Assembly: GCA_020054475.1 (NCBI GenBank)
Contig: JAHWGJ010000013.1
Location: forward strand, 1-46,269
Origin: Thermoplasmata archaeon
Lineage (GTDB): Archaea; Thermoplasmatota; E2; DHVEG-1
Direction of reading: 5' to 3'
Length of the DNA: 46,269 nt
A program made the position numbers and the translations under genes. The notes under the pieces are model-generated. The model made no database searches and was not told where the DNA came from. It was given only the letters and a program-made list of their open reading frames with translations. This document shows positions 19,157 to 27,327 of the stretch, one piece after another; positions within the stretch are counted from its first letter, which is position 1, and each line of letters begins with the position of its first letter.

Positions 19157-20446
19157 ATGAAAAAAAATGAAATGATTATTGAGGAATATAAAAAATTTAG
19201 AAAAACCAATAATAAAATGGAGAATACTATAAAAGGAGATATAAATGCAATAAATCAATTGATTAAATATACTAAAGGAAAAAATATTGATAATATAAAT
19301 GAGAAGGATACAATTGATTTTATAAGTTCTTTTAATAGTATTGGAACAAAAGTTCAATATGCAACTAGGGTAATAAGATTTTATCGATGGCTTGAAAAAT
19401 TAGGTAAGAGAAAAAGACCAGAGAATATGGATTGGTTTGAATATCCAAGTAAAGACCAAATAATAAAAAGAAAAGATCCAGATGTAAAAAAATTTTTAAT
19501 AACTGATGATGAATATGAAAAAATAATTCAGTTTTGTGGTGATGAAAGTAAATGGAGTGCATTATTTGAAATATTATATCTATCAGGTGGAAGACCTGAC
19601 GAAGTAAACAAAATGAAAATAAAAGATGTTGAAATAGACAGTAATAATAAGGTTACAGTAACACTTGTAAACAGTAAAACTATTCCAAGGAAAGTTCCAT
19701 TACCCAAAACACCAAGCATGCTTGTTAGATGGTTAGCTTATCATCCATTAAATAAGAATTTAGAATCACCATTATTCCCCTCTTTTAATCATAAAAACTA
19801 TCTAAAACATATGGATACTGTTGCTATAAATCGTAAGTTTGATACCATTAAAAAATATTTGAAGATAAAAAAAACATTAACTCCTCATTGTTTCAGAAAA
19901 ACAAGAGCAACAATAATGTTTAGTTCTCGTAATCCGGTTTATGATGATACTGAAATAGGACAGTTTTTTGGTTGGAAACCTCATACTGTAATAGATAGAA
20001 GACAACAGTATGATTTAAGAAATTATGAGGATTTAAAAGAGAAGATACAAGGTAAAAACAAGGTTAAATTGGATACTTTTGATATAATTAAACAAGAACG
20101 AGATAATTATGAGAAAATGGAAATACAATTTAAAGCTTTAAAAAATGAAAACAAAGAATTAAAAAAAGATATGGAAAATCAGAGTAAAAACCTTCAAACA
20201 CAATATGACAGAACTGTTAGAGTAGTTCAAAATCAGATAATGCCAGAGTTTCTTAAAATGCAAGATAGGTTGAATTATATTGAGAATCAGGTGGATGAAT
20301 ACGGTGGAAAAGGTAAAATCATTGAACAACAAAATAAGGAATGGGTTAAAAAATTTCCAACTCAGGAATCACAAAAAAGAGAAATTGAACGGCTTCAAGC
20401 ATTGGAGAAGGTTTACAATAAACGTTGGAAGAAGGTAAAGATATAA
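19157..20446 (+). CDS. tyrosine recombinase / integrase with C-terminal coiled coil
   Basis: About 429 residues from ATG at 19157; a TTG at 19130 in frame is less likely because it adds a hydrophobic stretch foreign to the family. A SAM-like N-terminal core-binding domain is followed by the catalytic domain with R146 (YLSGGRPDEVNKM), H244-x2-R247 (TPHCFRKTRA), the tryptophan in FFGWKPH replacing the second histidine, and nucleophile Y285 (RRQQYDLRNY). Residues ~300-420 form a charged coiled coil (YEKMEIQFKALKNENKELKK). The enzyme probably integrates or excises an element, or resolves dimers. It borders a stretch of decayed DNA. Confidence 0.9.
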   Translation: MKKNEMIIEEYKKFRKTNNKMENTIKGDINAINQLIKYTKGKNIDNINEKDTIDFISSFNSIGTKVQYATRVIRFYRWLEKLGKRKRPENMDWFEYPSKDQIIKRKDPDVKKFLITDDEYEKIIQFCGDESKWSALFEILYLSGGRPDEVNKMKIKDVEIDSNNKVTVTLVNSKTIPRKVPLPKTPSMLVRWLAYHPLNKNLESPLFPSFNHKNYLKHMDTVAINRKFDTIKKYLKIKKTLTPHCFRKTRATIMFSSRNPVYDDTEIGQFFGWKPHTVIDRRQQYDLRNYEDLKEKIQGKNKVKLDTFDIIKQERDNYEKMEIQFKALKNENKELKKDMENQSKNLQTQYDRTVRVVQNQIMPEFLKMQDRLNYIENQVDEYGGKGKIIEQQNKEWVKKFPTQESQKREIERLQALEKVYNKRWKKVKI

Positions 20447-21007
20447 AGAGGAAACTAATTAGATGCCCATTAAATTTGTTACTGAACGGCATTTCAGCAA
20501 ACGGGGGATCAATCTTTTCCGTTTTGAACATAATTCATTCGCATTGATTTATTTTTGCTTTAATTCATGCTTAAATAGCAAATATACGATGACATAGTGA
20601 ATGAGTTGTAGACCAAGATGTTAGTTGTTAATATGGTAATAACAAATTCTTATTGAGGAAGATTTATTAATAAATTCTTCAAATAAACTGGATAAATATA
20701 AAGGAATCGTAGGAAAAGTTGATAGATTACTTGATCAGAATGAAAAAAAATAGGTAATAGATAGAAAACATAAATGTTAAAATAAGTAAAAATTATTAGT
20801 AGTAATCATGTAAGTATTGTTTAAGAGTTTTATATAATCCTTTTGTTATCTCTTTTTCTCTTGAAATTTATAATAATGATAAGTAAGTCACTTGTTGATA
20901 TTTTAATAAGGGAGGGTAATATATATTATATATACAAAATAGAAAAAAAATAAATTTTAGATAGTATGTTACCGGTGGAAACTATAATGAAATCCATTTT
21001 TTACATA
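20447..21007 (+). other. non-coding stretch after the integrase
   Basis: No convincing gene. A 44-codon ORF (ATG 20463 to TAG 20595-20597, starting MPIKFVTERHFSKRG) directly follows the integrase and could be real, but nothing supports it. At about 20650-20750 a + strand frame reads EDLLINSSNKLDKYKG... to a TAG without a start codon, a probable gene scrap. Around 20909-20933 there is GGGAGGGT followed by a near-palindromic AT run. Confidence 0.4.
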
Positions 21008-21615
21008 TTATTTTATTCTACTCTGCGACTTTATTAAATCATTTATTATCATTCCTGACCCGATATATACATTATTTTCAATTATTGATCCGATATTAAT
21101 TGTTGAATTAATTCCGGTTTGAACGTTATTCCTATAATAACTCCTAACTTTTTTCCACCAGTATTTAACTTTGTATCTTTAAAATTAATTATAATATTTT
21201 TTTTATCGAATCTTAGATTCACAATTTTTGTTCCAGCTCCTAGATTACAATTTTCTCCTATTATTGAATCTCCTACATAATTTTGATGTGGAGCATTGCT
21301 GTTATTCATTATTATTGAGTTTTTTATTTCACATTCATTTCCGATATGGTAATTATCACCTATTTAAGTGTGTGGTCTAATGTAACAATTTGCCCCTATT
21401 TTGCAATTATCTCCAATTAATACTGGTCCTTCTATTACGTACCAGGAAAAATAATGCAATTTTTCCTGATTTTCACCCAACCATCTGTCTCCAATTCTTT
21501 TGTTACTTGTTTAATTTTTATTTTCTTTAATTTTTTCTAAAATTATTTTATTTACTTCTAATAAATCCCAGAGGTATACTATATCTATAAATTCTTTTAT
21601 TTTAATTCCAGTCAT
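21008..21615 (-). pseudogene. broken sugar-1-phosphate nucleotidyltransferase (C-terminal left-handed beta-helix part)
   Basis: Pieces in successive frames on the minus strand join into one protein. The fragment from ATG 21615 includes YLWDLLEVNKIIL, the W-D-L-L-x-N signature of archaeal GlmU/RmlA-type enzymes, and ends in TAA. Next come hexapeptide repeats IGDNCKIGANCYIRPHT, an in-frame TAA, IGDNYHIGNECEIKNSIIMN, then GDSIIGENCNLGAGTKIVNL. A frameshift near 21120 follows, then GINSTINIGSIIENNVYIGS. The N-terminal nucleotidyltransferase domain is absent. The intact enzyme would make a nucleotide sugar for surface glycans; this copy is dead. Confidence 0.8.
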
Positions 21616-22344
21616 TTTTTCCTTTTTACATACAAATTTATTGTATCGGTTATTTCATATTACCCTCTTGATGATTTTTTTTGACGTATTTTGAACAGCG
21701 ATTTTTAATGTATCGGAACAAAACCAAGCAGGTTTTAGGTGGATCTGTTGAAGTTGAAAACAATGATTCTAAAACTAGGGAATCTAGAACATATGTTTCA
21801 AAATAATTTTTTATTGTTAAATGGAAATATTTAAATAAATGATTAACAATTATTTTTATGTTGGTGAGGCCCCATTTTAACACCCTTCTTTGAGTGCCAC
21901 TTTTAGAACGTGTTTTTTTGGTCCTCACCAACAAAAAGTGATACTAGTTCCCAACACTATTTTGTTAAATATCTCCCGTTTGAGTGCCATATACTAATAT
22001 TATTACGAATATTGCAATATATTTAAATTAATTAAGCATTTCGTTTTAAATAAAGTAACTAGTTGAAAATTCTACAATAAACAATAAAAACGTACAAACC
22101 AGATGGAATTTATATACCTAAGAATTTTTTTTTAAAAACTGATAGCATTATTGAGTTTGTTTGCTATTGCTCTTACATATAGTAGTATTAGAAGAATTTC
22201 TGAATTATCTATAAAATTATTAAGGTTATATATTATCATATTTTTGCTTAAACTCATAATAATATTTTTATTATAACATTTGTCAAATTAATTAATATAA
22301 AATAATAAGTTATATTTAGATAAAATTATATATGCTTTTTAAAA
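21616..22344 (+). other. decayed stretch with gene scraps and small repeats
   Basis: About 21670-21810 (+) is an open frame without a good start (reads RFLMYRNKTKQVLGGSVEVE, ending SRTYVSK, stop), a probable gene 3' end. At about 22095-22280 (+) a frame with one TAA reads KRTNQMEFIYLRIFF, stop, then LIALLSLFAIALTYSSIRRI and SELSIKLLRL. This resembles the N-terminal region of IS6-like transposases, but only weakly. The inverted-repeat element 21860-21932 and a GGCACTCA motif (minus strand, 21981-21988) also lie here. No intact gene is visible; the minus-strand frame across 21650-21934 looks spurious. Confidence 0.4.
21860..21932. repeat. 73-bp element bounded by a perfect 10-bp inverted repeat
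   Basis: GTTGGTGAGG at 21860-21869 pairs exactly with CCTCACCAAC at 21923-21932, with 53 bases between. The right half is similar to 24165-24222 on the same strand (shared TTGAGT.CCACTTTT, CGTGTTTTTTT, CACCA.CAAAAA with a few changes). It could be a structured RNA, a MITE-like scrap or a regulatory module; the minus strand carries GGCACTCAAAGAAGGG, like gene leaders elsewhere in the window. Confidence 0.6.
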
Positions 22345-23550
22345 ATGAATAACACAGAAATTATTAATAATATATTAGAAACCCTTTATACAAAAATATC
22401 AAGGAGAACTAATGAAAAAAATGCTGAAAGTATATTAAATAGAGTTATTTTGGATTTAAAACCTCATTACTCTTATTTATCTGTGATAAAGATTAAAAAT
22501 ACTTATTATGAAGAAAATGCAAAAAATATTCAAATTACCTATAGCTCAATAATAGATAAATTAAACTCTGATGAATTAAATAAATGTATTGTAGATATAT
22601 TTGAATTGACTGTAAAATATTTAAAAAGAGATGCTGATTATTTTTTCATTAAGGAATTCAAAGACGCTATTAATAATATTGATGATTTTATATTGGATGA
22701 AAAGAATATTGATTTTAACCAACTTCAATACAAATATTTAATTAATAGTAAACAAAATTTTAAAATTAAAAATTCTGAAATTTTTAAGATAATATTTGAT
22801 GCTTTAATAAAAACAATTATTAAATTATCTGATTCTCAGAATCCATACATATTAATTGAATCAATTTTATCATCTTCATATAAACAATTTGATTTTTTAA
22901 ACGAAATACAAATTATTAAAGATTCAAATTCAAAAGATTATTGTAAAATAAATATAAATTCATCTTTAAACTACATTCCATGTTATCAGATAGAAAAAAC
23001 AATTAAACATATAATCAAACAAGTATTTTATTTATTAAACGACGATAATAAAAATAATTTTATTGAATCTTTAAAACATGAAATTAGTAATGAAGATTAT
23101 TTAAAATTGAAAAAAATTGATGTAAATTTAAATAAAATTCAGTTTTCAACAAACATAAAATTCGATGATATTATAAAAAAAGTTTTAACCGTGTTGGAAT
23201 TATTATTATCAAAGGAATATTCAAATGCGAATTCATTTAATATTATTAATAATGTGGTTTTTGATTTACAGGATAAATATGAATTTTTAAATAATATCTA
23301 TTTAATTGACGAAGCTCAAAAGGATAACCCAAATATTTTTCAAATTAACTCTGATATAAATTTAGTAACTCCCTATAAGTTTGCTAAATCGGTAAGAGAG
23401 ATCATAAATATGACTTCAAAGAAGTTACAAAGTGATAAATCTATTTTTATTAATGAATTTAAAAAAGGAATTGGAGATGCATATTTATTTGAAATAGATA
23501 AAATTGGTGTTAATCTTCATTTTTTAGAGATGAAATTTTCCTTTTCTTAA
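22345..23550 (+). CDS. protein of three tandem copies of an unknown ~120-residue domain
   Basis: 401 residues, no signal peptide or membrane helix. Three stretches (about 9-128, 146-268, 277-401) share one pattern: I-L-x2-L start; a helix ending in D-L-x3-Y-x-F/Y-L-x2-I-x-I; a short loop with I-x-I-N/T-x-S/D; a helix with I-x3-I then L-x2-D; F-I-x-E-F/L-K-x2-I; and a closing strand I-x-V/F-N-x-L-Q-x-K/F. Examples are YEFLNNIYLIDEA versus FDFLNEIQIIKDS, and FINEFKKGIG versus FIESLKHEIS. I do not know this family. Its place beside the archaellins suggests a cytoplasmic archaellum-related or signalling role. Its TAA overlaps the stop of the opposing lipoprotein gene. Confidence 0.65.
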   Translation: MNNTEIINNILETLYTKISRRTNEKNAESILNRVILDLKPHYSYLSVIKIKNTYYEENAKNIQITYSSIIDKLNSDELNKCIVDIFELTVKYLKRDADYFFIKEFKDAINNIDDFILDEKNIDFNQLQYKYLINSKQNFKIKNSEIFKIIFDALIKTIIKLSDSQNPYILIESILSSSYKQFDFLNEIQIIKDSNSKDYCKININSSLNYIPCYQIEKTIKHIIKQVFYLLNDDNKNNFIESLKHEISNEDYLKLKKIDVNLNKIQFSTNIKFDDIIKKVLTVLELLLSKEYSNANSFNIINNVVFDLQDKYEFLNNIYLIDEAQKDNPNIFQINSDINLVTPYKFAKSVREIINMTSKKLQSDKSIFINEFKKGIGDAYLFEIDKIGVNLHFLEMKFSFS

Positions 23551-23972
23551 TAATCTTCTTCAATAGCTATTATTTTACAGTGATCGATAATAGATATATT
23601 TAATCCTTCATAAGATATTTTATTTGCTTCCATAGCTGAAGTCTCAATGTAATCAATTGGTAGATTTCTCAGATATTTTGGTCCACCTACTGCGACTATA
23701 TTATTATTAACATCGAAAAAATGGACAGTTATATTTAATTTATTAATAATATGATCTACTATATTATGAAATAAATAAATAACTTCAACTCTAGTTATAG
23801 AATTTGTTTTATTATATTTAAAATTCAGTGATGCGTTAACTAATTCTACAACATCGGATTTGAGAGTAATTCCATCAAATTTTAATTCGGGTTTTTTTTC
23901 TTCATAGCATCCACTTAGGGGTAATAAAATAAAGATTATAAAAATGATTATAATCTTTTTCCTAATATTCAT
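23547..23972 (-). CDS. lipoprotein, 141 aa
   Basis: The N-terminus is basic (MNIRKK), then hydrophobic, ending in the lipobox LPLSGC, so C22 would be lipidated and the mature protein anchored outside the membrane. The mature domain reads as a small beta-sandwich (LNITVHFFDVNNNIVAVGGP), like LEA14/FxLYD-type domains, but this is a guess. It is convergent with the triplicated-domain gene, sharing 4 bases at the stops. No function can be assigned. Confidence 0.7.
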   Translation of the reverse strand: MNIRKKIIIIFIIFILLPLSGCYEEKKPELKFDGITLKSDVVELVNASLNFKYNKTNSITRVEVIYLFHNIVDHIINKLNITVHFFDVNNNIVAVGGPKYLRNLPIDYIETSAMEANKISYEGLNISIIDHCKIIAIEEDY

Positions 23973-24164
23973 TTTATTTCTTTCACCACTTTAATTAATT
24001 GATATTTAATTTAAATAATAATTTATCTTTTAATTCTTTTTAATAAAAATAAGAATTTTAGGTATTTAATTATAATTTACCTATATTTTACCTAATTATG
24101 TAAATAATTTGGGAATCTGTAAATAATTAAAGTAATATTTTATTATAATGAAAATATCCATATG

Positions 24165-24222
24165 AACGTCCTCCTTGAGTACCACTTTTTGAGCGTGTTT
24201 TTTTTTAGATCTTACCAGCAAA
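24165..24222. repeat. degenerate second copy of the 21.9-kb element
   Basis: It is similar to about 21880-21935 on the same strand: CCTTGAGTACCACTTTTTGA versus CTTTGAGTGCCACTTTTAGA, followed in both by CGTGTTTTTTT and an A-run after ACCA[AG]C. The left inverted-repeat arm is lost. On the minus strand it reads GGTACTCAAGGAGG, a motif-plus-ribosome-site arrangement. Confidence 0.55.
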
Positions 24223-24390
24223 AAATATTTCTTAATAATTAAAAACATTTATGGTTTTGTTCAAATTAGTTTATAAGCTTAACTATTTAGCAGGTGAATA
24301 TTCCATTAATTAGTCACATTATTATTTATAAAATGATTTAATTGAATATGCAACTGCATAATTACCTAATTATATACATGCAAAAAAAGT

Positions 24391-24427
24391 ATTTTAAATA
24401 AAATAGTCTACTTAATTTTGGCACTCA
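24391..24427 (+). promoter_or_regulatory. probable archaellin operon promoter and leader motif
   Basis: TATTTTAAATAA (about 24390-24401) has the form of an archaeal TATA box. About 22-25 bases on lies GGCACTCA (24420-24427), near the expected transcription start. A strong AGGAGGG site at about 24448-24454 precedes the ATG at 24465. The GGCACT motif recurs before the arl operon and the 39.5-kb operon. Confidence 0.5.
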
Positions 24428-24464
24428 CATAGTTGAAATAAGCAACTAGGAGGGTAAATATAAG

Positions 24465-25124
24465 ATGGGAAAAATAAAAATATTTAAGGACAATGAGTTT
24501 GGAGCTATTGGTATTGGTGCAATGATTGTTTTTATTGCAATGGTACTTGTAGCTGGAATTGCAGCATCAGTTTTGATTCAAACTAGCTCCAAATTAGAGA
24601 CGCAGGCGATGGTCACTGGTGAACAGACAACGGCAGAAGTTGCTACTGGTTTGGCTGTAAGTGATGTTGAAGGTTATGCAGTAACTTCTGCGGATATTAG
24701 TCGTTTAGCTGTTCAAATTAGGCCTAGGGCAGGATCCGCAGAAATAGATTTATCTGAAACTGTTATTGAAATATCAGATACAAATAAAAAACTTGTTTTA
24801 ATTTATACTGCTGATGAGTTTACTAATAAAAGTAGTATAGATGGAGATATTTTCACTGCCACATTTTATACAACAATGGAGGCAAATGAATTTTCAGTTG
24901 TTGTATTAGAAGATGCAGATGGATCTTGTACATCAACAAATCCAATAATTAATCGTGGAGATAAAGTTATTTTGAGTATATATACGGGTCATGCTAGTGG
25001 TTTTAACACAATTGCTGAAAGGACTGATGTTTGGGGTTCAATAATGCCTGAAGAAGGGGCTCCTGGAATAATATCATTTAGAACTCCTGCTTCTTATACT
25101 GAAAATGTAATGGATTTACAATAA
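24465..25124 (+). CDS. arlB1: archaellin 1 (archaellum filament subunit)
   Basis: 219 residues. A 13-residue charged leader ends EFG, with cleavage expected before AIGIGAMIVFIAMVLVAGIA, the class III signal processed by the preflagellin peptidase (see 43365-44081). The hydrophobic helix forms the filament core, and the rest is the outer beta domain ending in the conserved AFRTPASY-type text (ISFRTPASYTENVMDLQ). Other shared family marks are AVQIRPRAGSAEIDL and NPIINRGDKVILSI. It is first of three closely spaced archaellin genes (13 bases to the next), with a strong ribosome site. Exported and assembled at the filament base. Confidence 0.95.
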   Translation: MGKIKIFKDNEFGAIGIGAMIVFIAMVLVAGIAASVLIQTSSKLETQAMVTGEQTTAEVATGLAVSDVEGYAVTSADISRLAVQIRPRAGSAEIDLSETVIEISDTNKKLVLIYTADEFTNKSSIDGDIFTATFYTTMEANEFSVVVLEDADGSCTSTNPIINRGDKVILSIYTGHASGFNTIAERTDVWGSIMPEEGAPGIISFRTPASYTENVMDLQ

Positions 25125-25298
25125 GGAGGATGTATAGATGAAAAATTTATTTAAAAAATTTAAAAAATTCAAAATGGACGATTTAGGAGCAATAGGTATT
25201 GGCGCTATGATTGTATTTATTGCAATGGTACTTGTAGCTGGAATTGCAGCATCTGTATTGATTCAAACAAGTACAAGACTTGAATCTCAAGCAATGAC
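25113..25298 (+). repeat. near-identical 5' segment shared by archaellins 2 and 3, copy 1
   Basis: It matches 25795-25971 with only two base changes plus one 9-base insertion in the leader. Copy covers the end of the preceding gene, the AAGGAGGATG site, the leader and the core-helix codons, and ends at CAAGCAATGAC. Beyond that the two genes diverge clearly. Confidence 0.9.
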
Positions 25299-25806
25299 TA
25301 CAGGAACTGAAACCACAGAAGAAGTATCAGGTGGATTATCAGTTGAAGATGTTGTAGGACATGTTGCTACTGACATTGATATGTTGGCTATCACAGTTAG
25401 AGTCAGAGCTGGATCTCCAAATATTGATCTGAATCATACTGTAATTGAATTAACTGATGGATCAGTTAAAGCATTATTATCATATGATTATCTAACAGTA
25501 AGTCATTTCAATTCTTCTGTTGACGATGATGCTGATCTATTTGGTACGGGCAATATTACATTACTTACTAATGAACAATTTGGTATTATTGTTTTAGAAG
25601 ATCCAGATAGTTCTTTAAGTCGGTATAATCCTGTAATTAATAGAGGGGATTTAGTAATTCTTACAGTAGACACAAATGCAGTATTTGGTGAAATTGGCGA
25701 AAGAAGCGATGTAATGGGAATGGTAATGCCTGAAATCGGTTCTCCAGGAATGGTTGCATTTACTACACCGGCCTCATATACGGATACAGTTTATGATTTA
25801 CAATAA
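25138..25806 (+). CDS. arlB2: archaellin 2
   Basis: 222 residues. The leader is 17 residues (MKNLFKKFKKFKMDDLG) with cleavage before AIGIG. The core helix AMIVFIAMVLVAGIAASVLI is identical to archaellins 1 and 3. The outer domain shows VRVRAGSPNIDLNHTVIEL, NPVINRGDLVILTV and the end VAFTTPASYTDTVYDLQ. The ribosome site is AAGGAGGATG. It differs from archaellin 3 mainly in the outer domain, so the filament can mix subunits with one core and different surfaces. The 5' third is nearly identical in DNA to that of archaellin 3. Confidence 0.95.
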   Translation: MKNLFKKFKKFKMDDLGAIGIGAMIVFIAMVLVAGIAASVLIQTSTRLESQAMTTGTETTEEVSGGLSVEDVVGHVATDIDMLAITVRVRAGSPNIDLNHTVIELTDGSVKALLSYDYLTVSHFNSSVDDDADLFGTGNITLLTNEQFGIIVLEDPDSSLSRYNPVINRGDLVILTVDTNAVFGEIGERSDVMGMVMPEIGSPGMVAFTTPASYTDTVYDLQ

Positions 25807-25971
25807 GGAGGATGAATAGATGAAAAATTTATTTAAAAAATTTAAAATGGACGATTTAGGAGCAATAGGTATTGGCGCTATGATTGTATTTATTGCAATG
25901 GTACTCGTAGCTGGAATTGCAGCATCTGTATTGATTCAAACAAGTACAAGACTTGAATCTCAAGCAATGAC
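25795..25971 (+). repeat. near-identical 5' segment shared by archaellins 2 and 3, copy 2
   Basis: Partner of 25113-25298. The differences are one base in the spacer after the ribosome site (GATGTA versus GATGAA), one in the core helix (TACTT versus TACTC), and the absent 9-base piece of the leader. Confidence 0.9.
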
Positions 25972-26482
25972 AACTGGTGAACATACAACTGCTGAGGTAT
26001 CTACTGGTATTGCAATAACTGATATACAAGGACACGTTAACACAACCTCTTCAAGATTGGATAAAATAGCTATCTTAATTCGGCCAAGAGCAGGCTCTTT
26101 TGATATAGATTTAAGTACAACAGTTATTGAATTATCTGATTCAAATAATAAATTCATTTTAACTTATGATTTAACTAATTTCCAGTTAAGTGCTGCAGTT
26201 GCAGGTGTTTTTTCAACCAGTTCATTTGCTACATTAACAGCTGATGACTATGGAATTATAGTTTTGGAAGATGCAGATAATTCCTTAAGTTCAACGAATC
26301 CTGTAATAAACAGAGGAGACAAAGTCCTTATTACGGTAAATACGAGTACTACCTTCGGTAGTGGTGGTATTGCGGGTAGAGCAGATATCTGGGGGCGAGT
26401 AGTACCTGAAAATGGTGTCGCTGGAGTACTTGCTTTTAGAACACCCGCATCACTAACAGATGCTGTCTATGATTTATTATAG
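25820..26482 (+). CDS. arlB3: archaellin 3
   Basis: 220 residues. The leader is 14 residues ending DDLG, cleaved before AIGIG. The core helix is the same as in archaellins 1 and 2. The outer domain has AILIRPRAGSFDIDLSTTVI, NPVINRGDKVLITV and VLAFRTPASLTDAVYDLL. Stop codon is TAG. A hairpin with a T-run follows at 26512-26546, so transcription of the archaellin 1-3 unit probably ends here. Confidence 0.95.
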   Translation: MKNLFKKFKMDDLGAIGIGAMIVFIAMVLVAGIAASVLIQTSTRLESQAMTTGEHTTAEVSTGIAITDIQGHVNTTSSRLDKIAILIRPRAGSFDIDLSTTVIELSDSNNKFILTYDLTNFQLSAAVAGVFSTSSFATLTADDYGIIVLEDADNSLSSTNPVINRGDKVLITVNTSTTFGSGGIAGRADIWGRVVPENGVAGVLAFRTPASLTDAVYDLL

Positions 26483-26511
26483 ATGAAAAAAGAGCTCAAT
26501 ATTTAAAAAAT

Positions 26512-26546
26512 TGAGGTTTTTAATAACCTCATATTATCCTTTTTTT
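26512..26546 (+). terminator. hairpin plus T-run terminator after archaellin 3
   Basis: TGAGGTT (26512-26518) and AACCTCA (26525-26531) form a 7-bp perfect stem with a 6-base loop, followed by CCTTTTTTT at 26538-26546. It lies 30 bases after the stop codon. In archaea the T-run itself is the main termination signal. Confidence 0.65.
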
Positions 26547-26629
26547 ACATACTTTTTTATTTCAAAATATGATAACCTATTTTAAAAAGATAGATTTAAT
26601 TTAATTATCTTATCAAGAATTCTCAAGAG

Positions 26630-27277
26630 GTGAGTTATATCAAAATAAAAATGTTTATTACCAATAATGATGCTGCAATAGGCATTGGATCTATAATCAT
26701 TTTTATTGCAATGATTTTAGTAGCAGGTATAGCCGCTTCTGTTTTTATACAAACAATGAATAGTTTACAACAACAAGCTCAAAAAACTAGTTCTGAAACG
26801 ATGAGGGACATATCCGGAGGTTTAAAAGTAACACATATAACGGGTTATGCTAGTCAAGCTACTATAACAAAATTAGCTATATTTACTGAAATAATTACTG
26901 CATCAGAAGCTATTGCCCTGTCTCACGCTTCGATTACTCTATCTGACGCTACTCAAAAAATTTTCTTAGACTATAATCAAAGTTGTTTTAATAATAGCAT
27001 TGAAAATGGATTATTTGATTGTATTAATTTCAGCCATTTAAATTCAAATGAATATGGATTAGTAGTAATAAGAGACATTGATTCTTCAATTATTGCCTCA
27101 AATCCAATAATAAATAATGGTGATTTAATCGCATTATTAATTAATACATCCAGTTCTTTATTTGGAATTTCCACAAATGTTCATATTTCAGGTAAAATAT
27201 ATCCCGAATTTGGATTAGCTGGACATATTGATTTCAACACTCCAAGTACTTTTATAAATAATATTATTGATTTATAA
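26630..27277 (+). CDS. arlB4: archaellin 4 (diverged)
   Basis: 215 residues. It starts GTG at 26630 (ATG at 26651 is an alternative; AAGAGGTGA lies too close to the first and somewhat far from the second). Processing would fall at DA/AIGIGSIIIFIAMILVAGIA, with alanine instead of glycine before the cut. The outer domain keeps the family text (AIFTEIITASEAIALSHASI, NPIINNGDLIALLI, GHIDFNTPSTFINNIIDL) but departs strongly from archaellins 1-3 and has two cysteines (FNNSIENGLFDCINF). It is separated from the trio by a terminator and 147 bases, so it probably has its own promoter. It could be a minor or hook-like subunit. Confidence 0.9.
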   Translation: MSYIKIKMFITNNDAAIGIGSIIIFIAMILVAGIAASVFIQTMNSLQQQAQKTSSETMRDISGGLKVTHITGYASQATITKLAIFTEIITASEAIALSHASITLSDATQKIFLDYNQSCFNNSIENGLFDCINFSHLNSNEYGLVVIRDIDSSIIASNPIINNGDLIALLINTSSSLFGISTNVHISGKIYPEFGLAGHIDFNTPSTFINNIIDL

Positions 27278-27327
27278 TCCTGGCTAATTTAAATTTTAAA
27301 TAATATCCATTATTTTTTAAAATTATA

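Larger units (their letters stand above)
23973..24464 (+). other. intergenic region upstream of the archaellin operon
   Basis: No gene seen. It holds the start of the lipoprotein mRNA (minus strand), a degenerate copy of the 21.9-kb element at about 24165-24222, and the archaellin promoter at 24391-24427. Confidence 0.6.

Noticed and set aside
21650-21934. 94-residue minus-strand ORF across the inverted-repeat element
   Set aside because: It runs through the repeat and a plus-strand gene scrap, has an irregular composition rich in Lys/Arg/Thr, and its similar copy at 24.2 kb is frame-broken. Most likely a chance ORF.
24420-24470. Riboswitch in the archaellin leader
   Set aside because: The leader is only about 45 bases with no stable multi-stem fold visible; a promoter/initiator motif explains it better.
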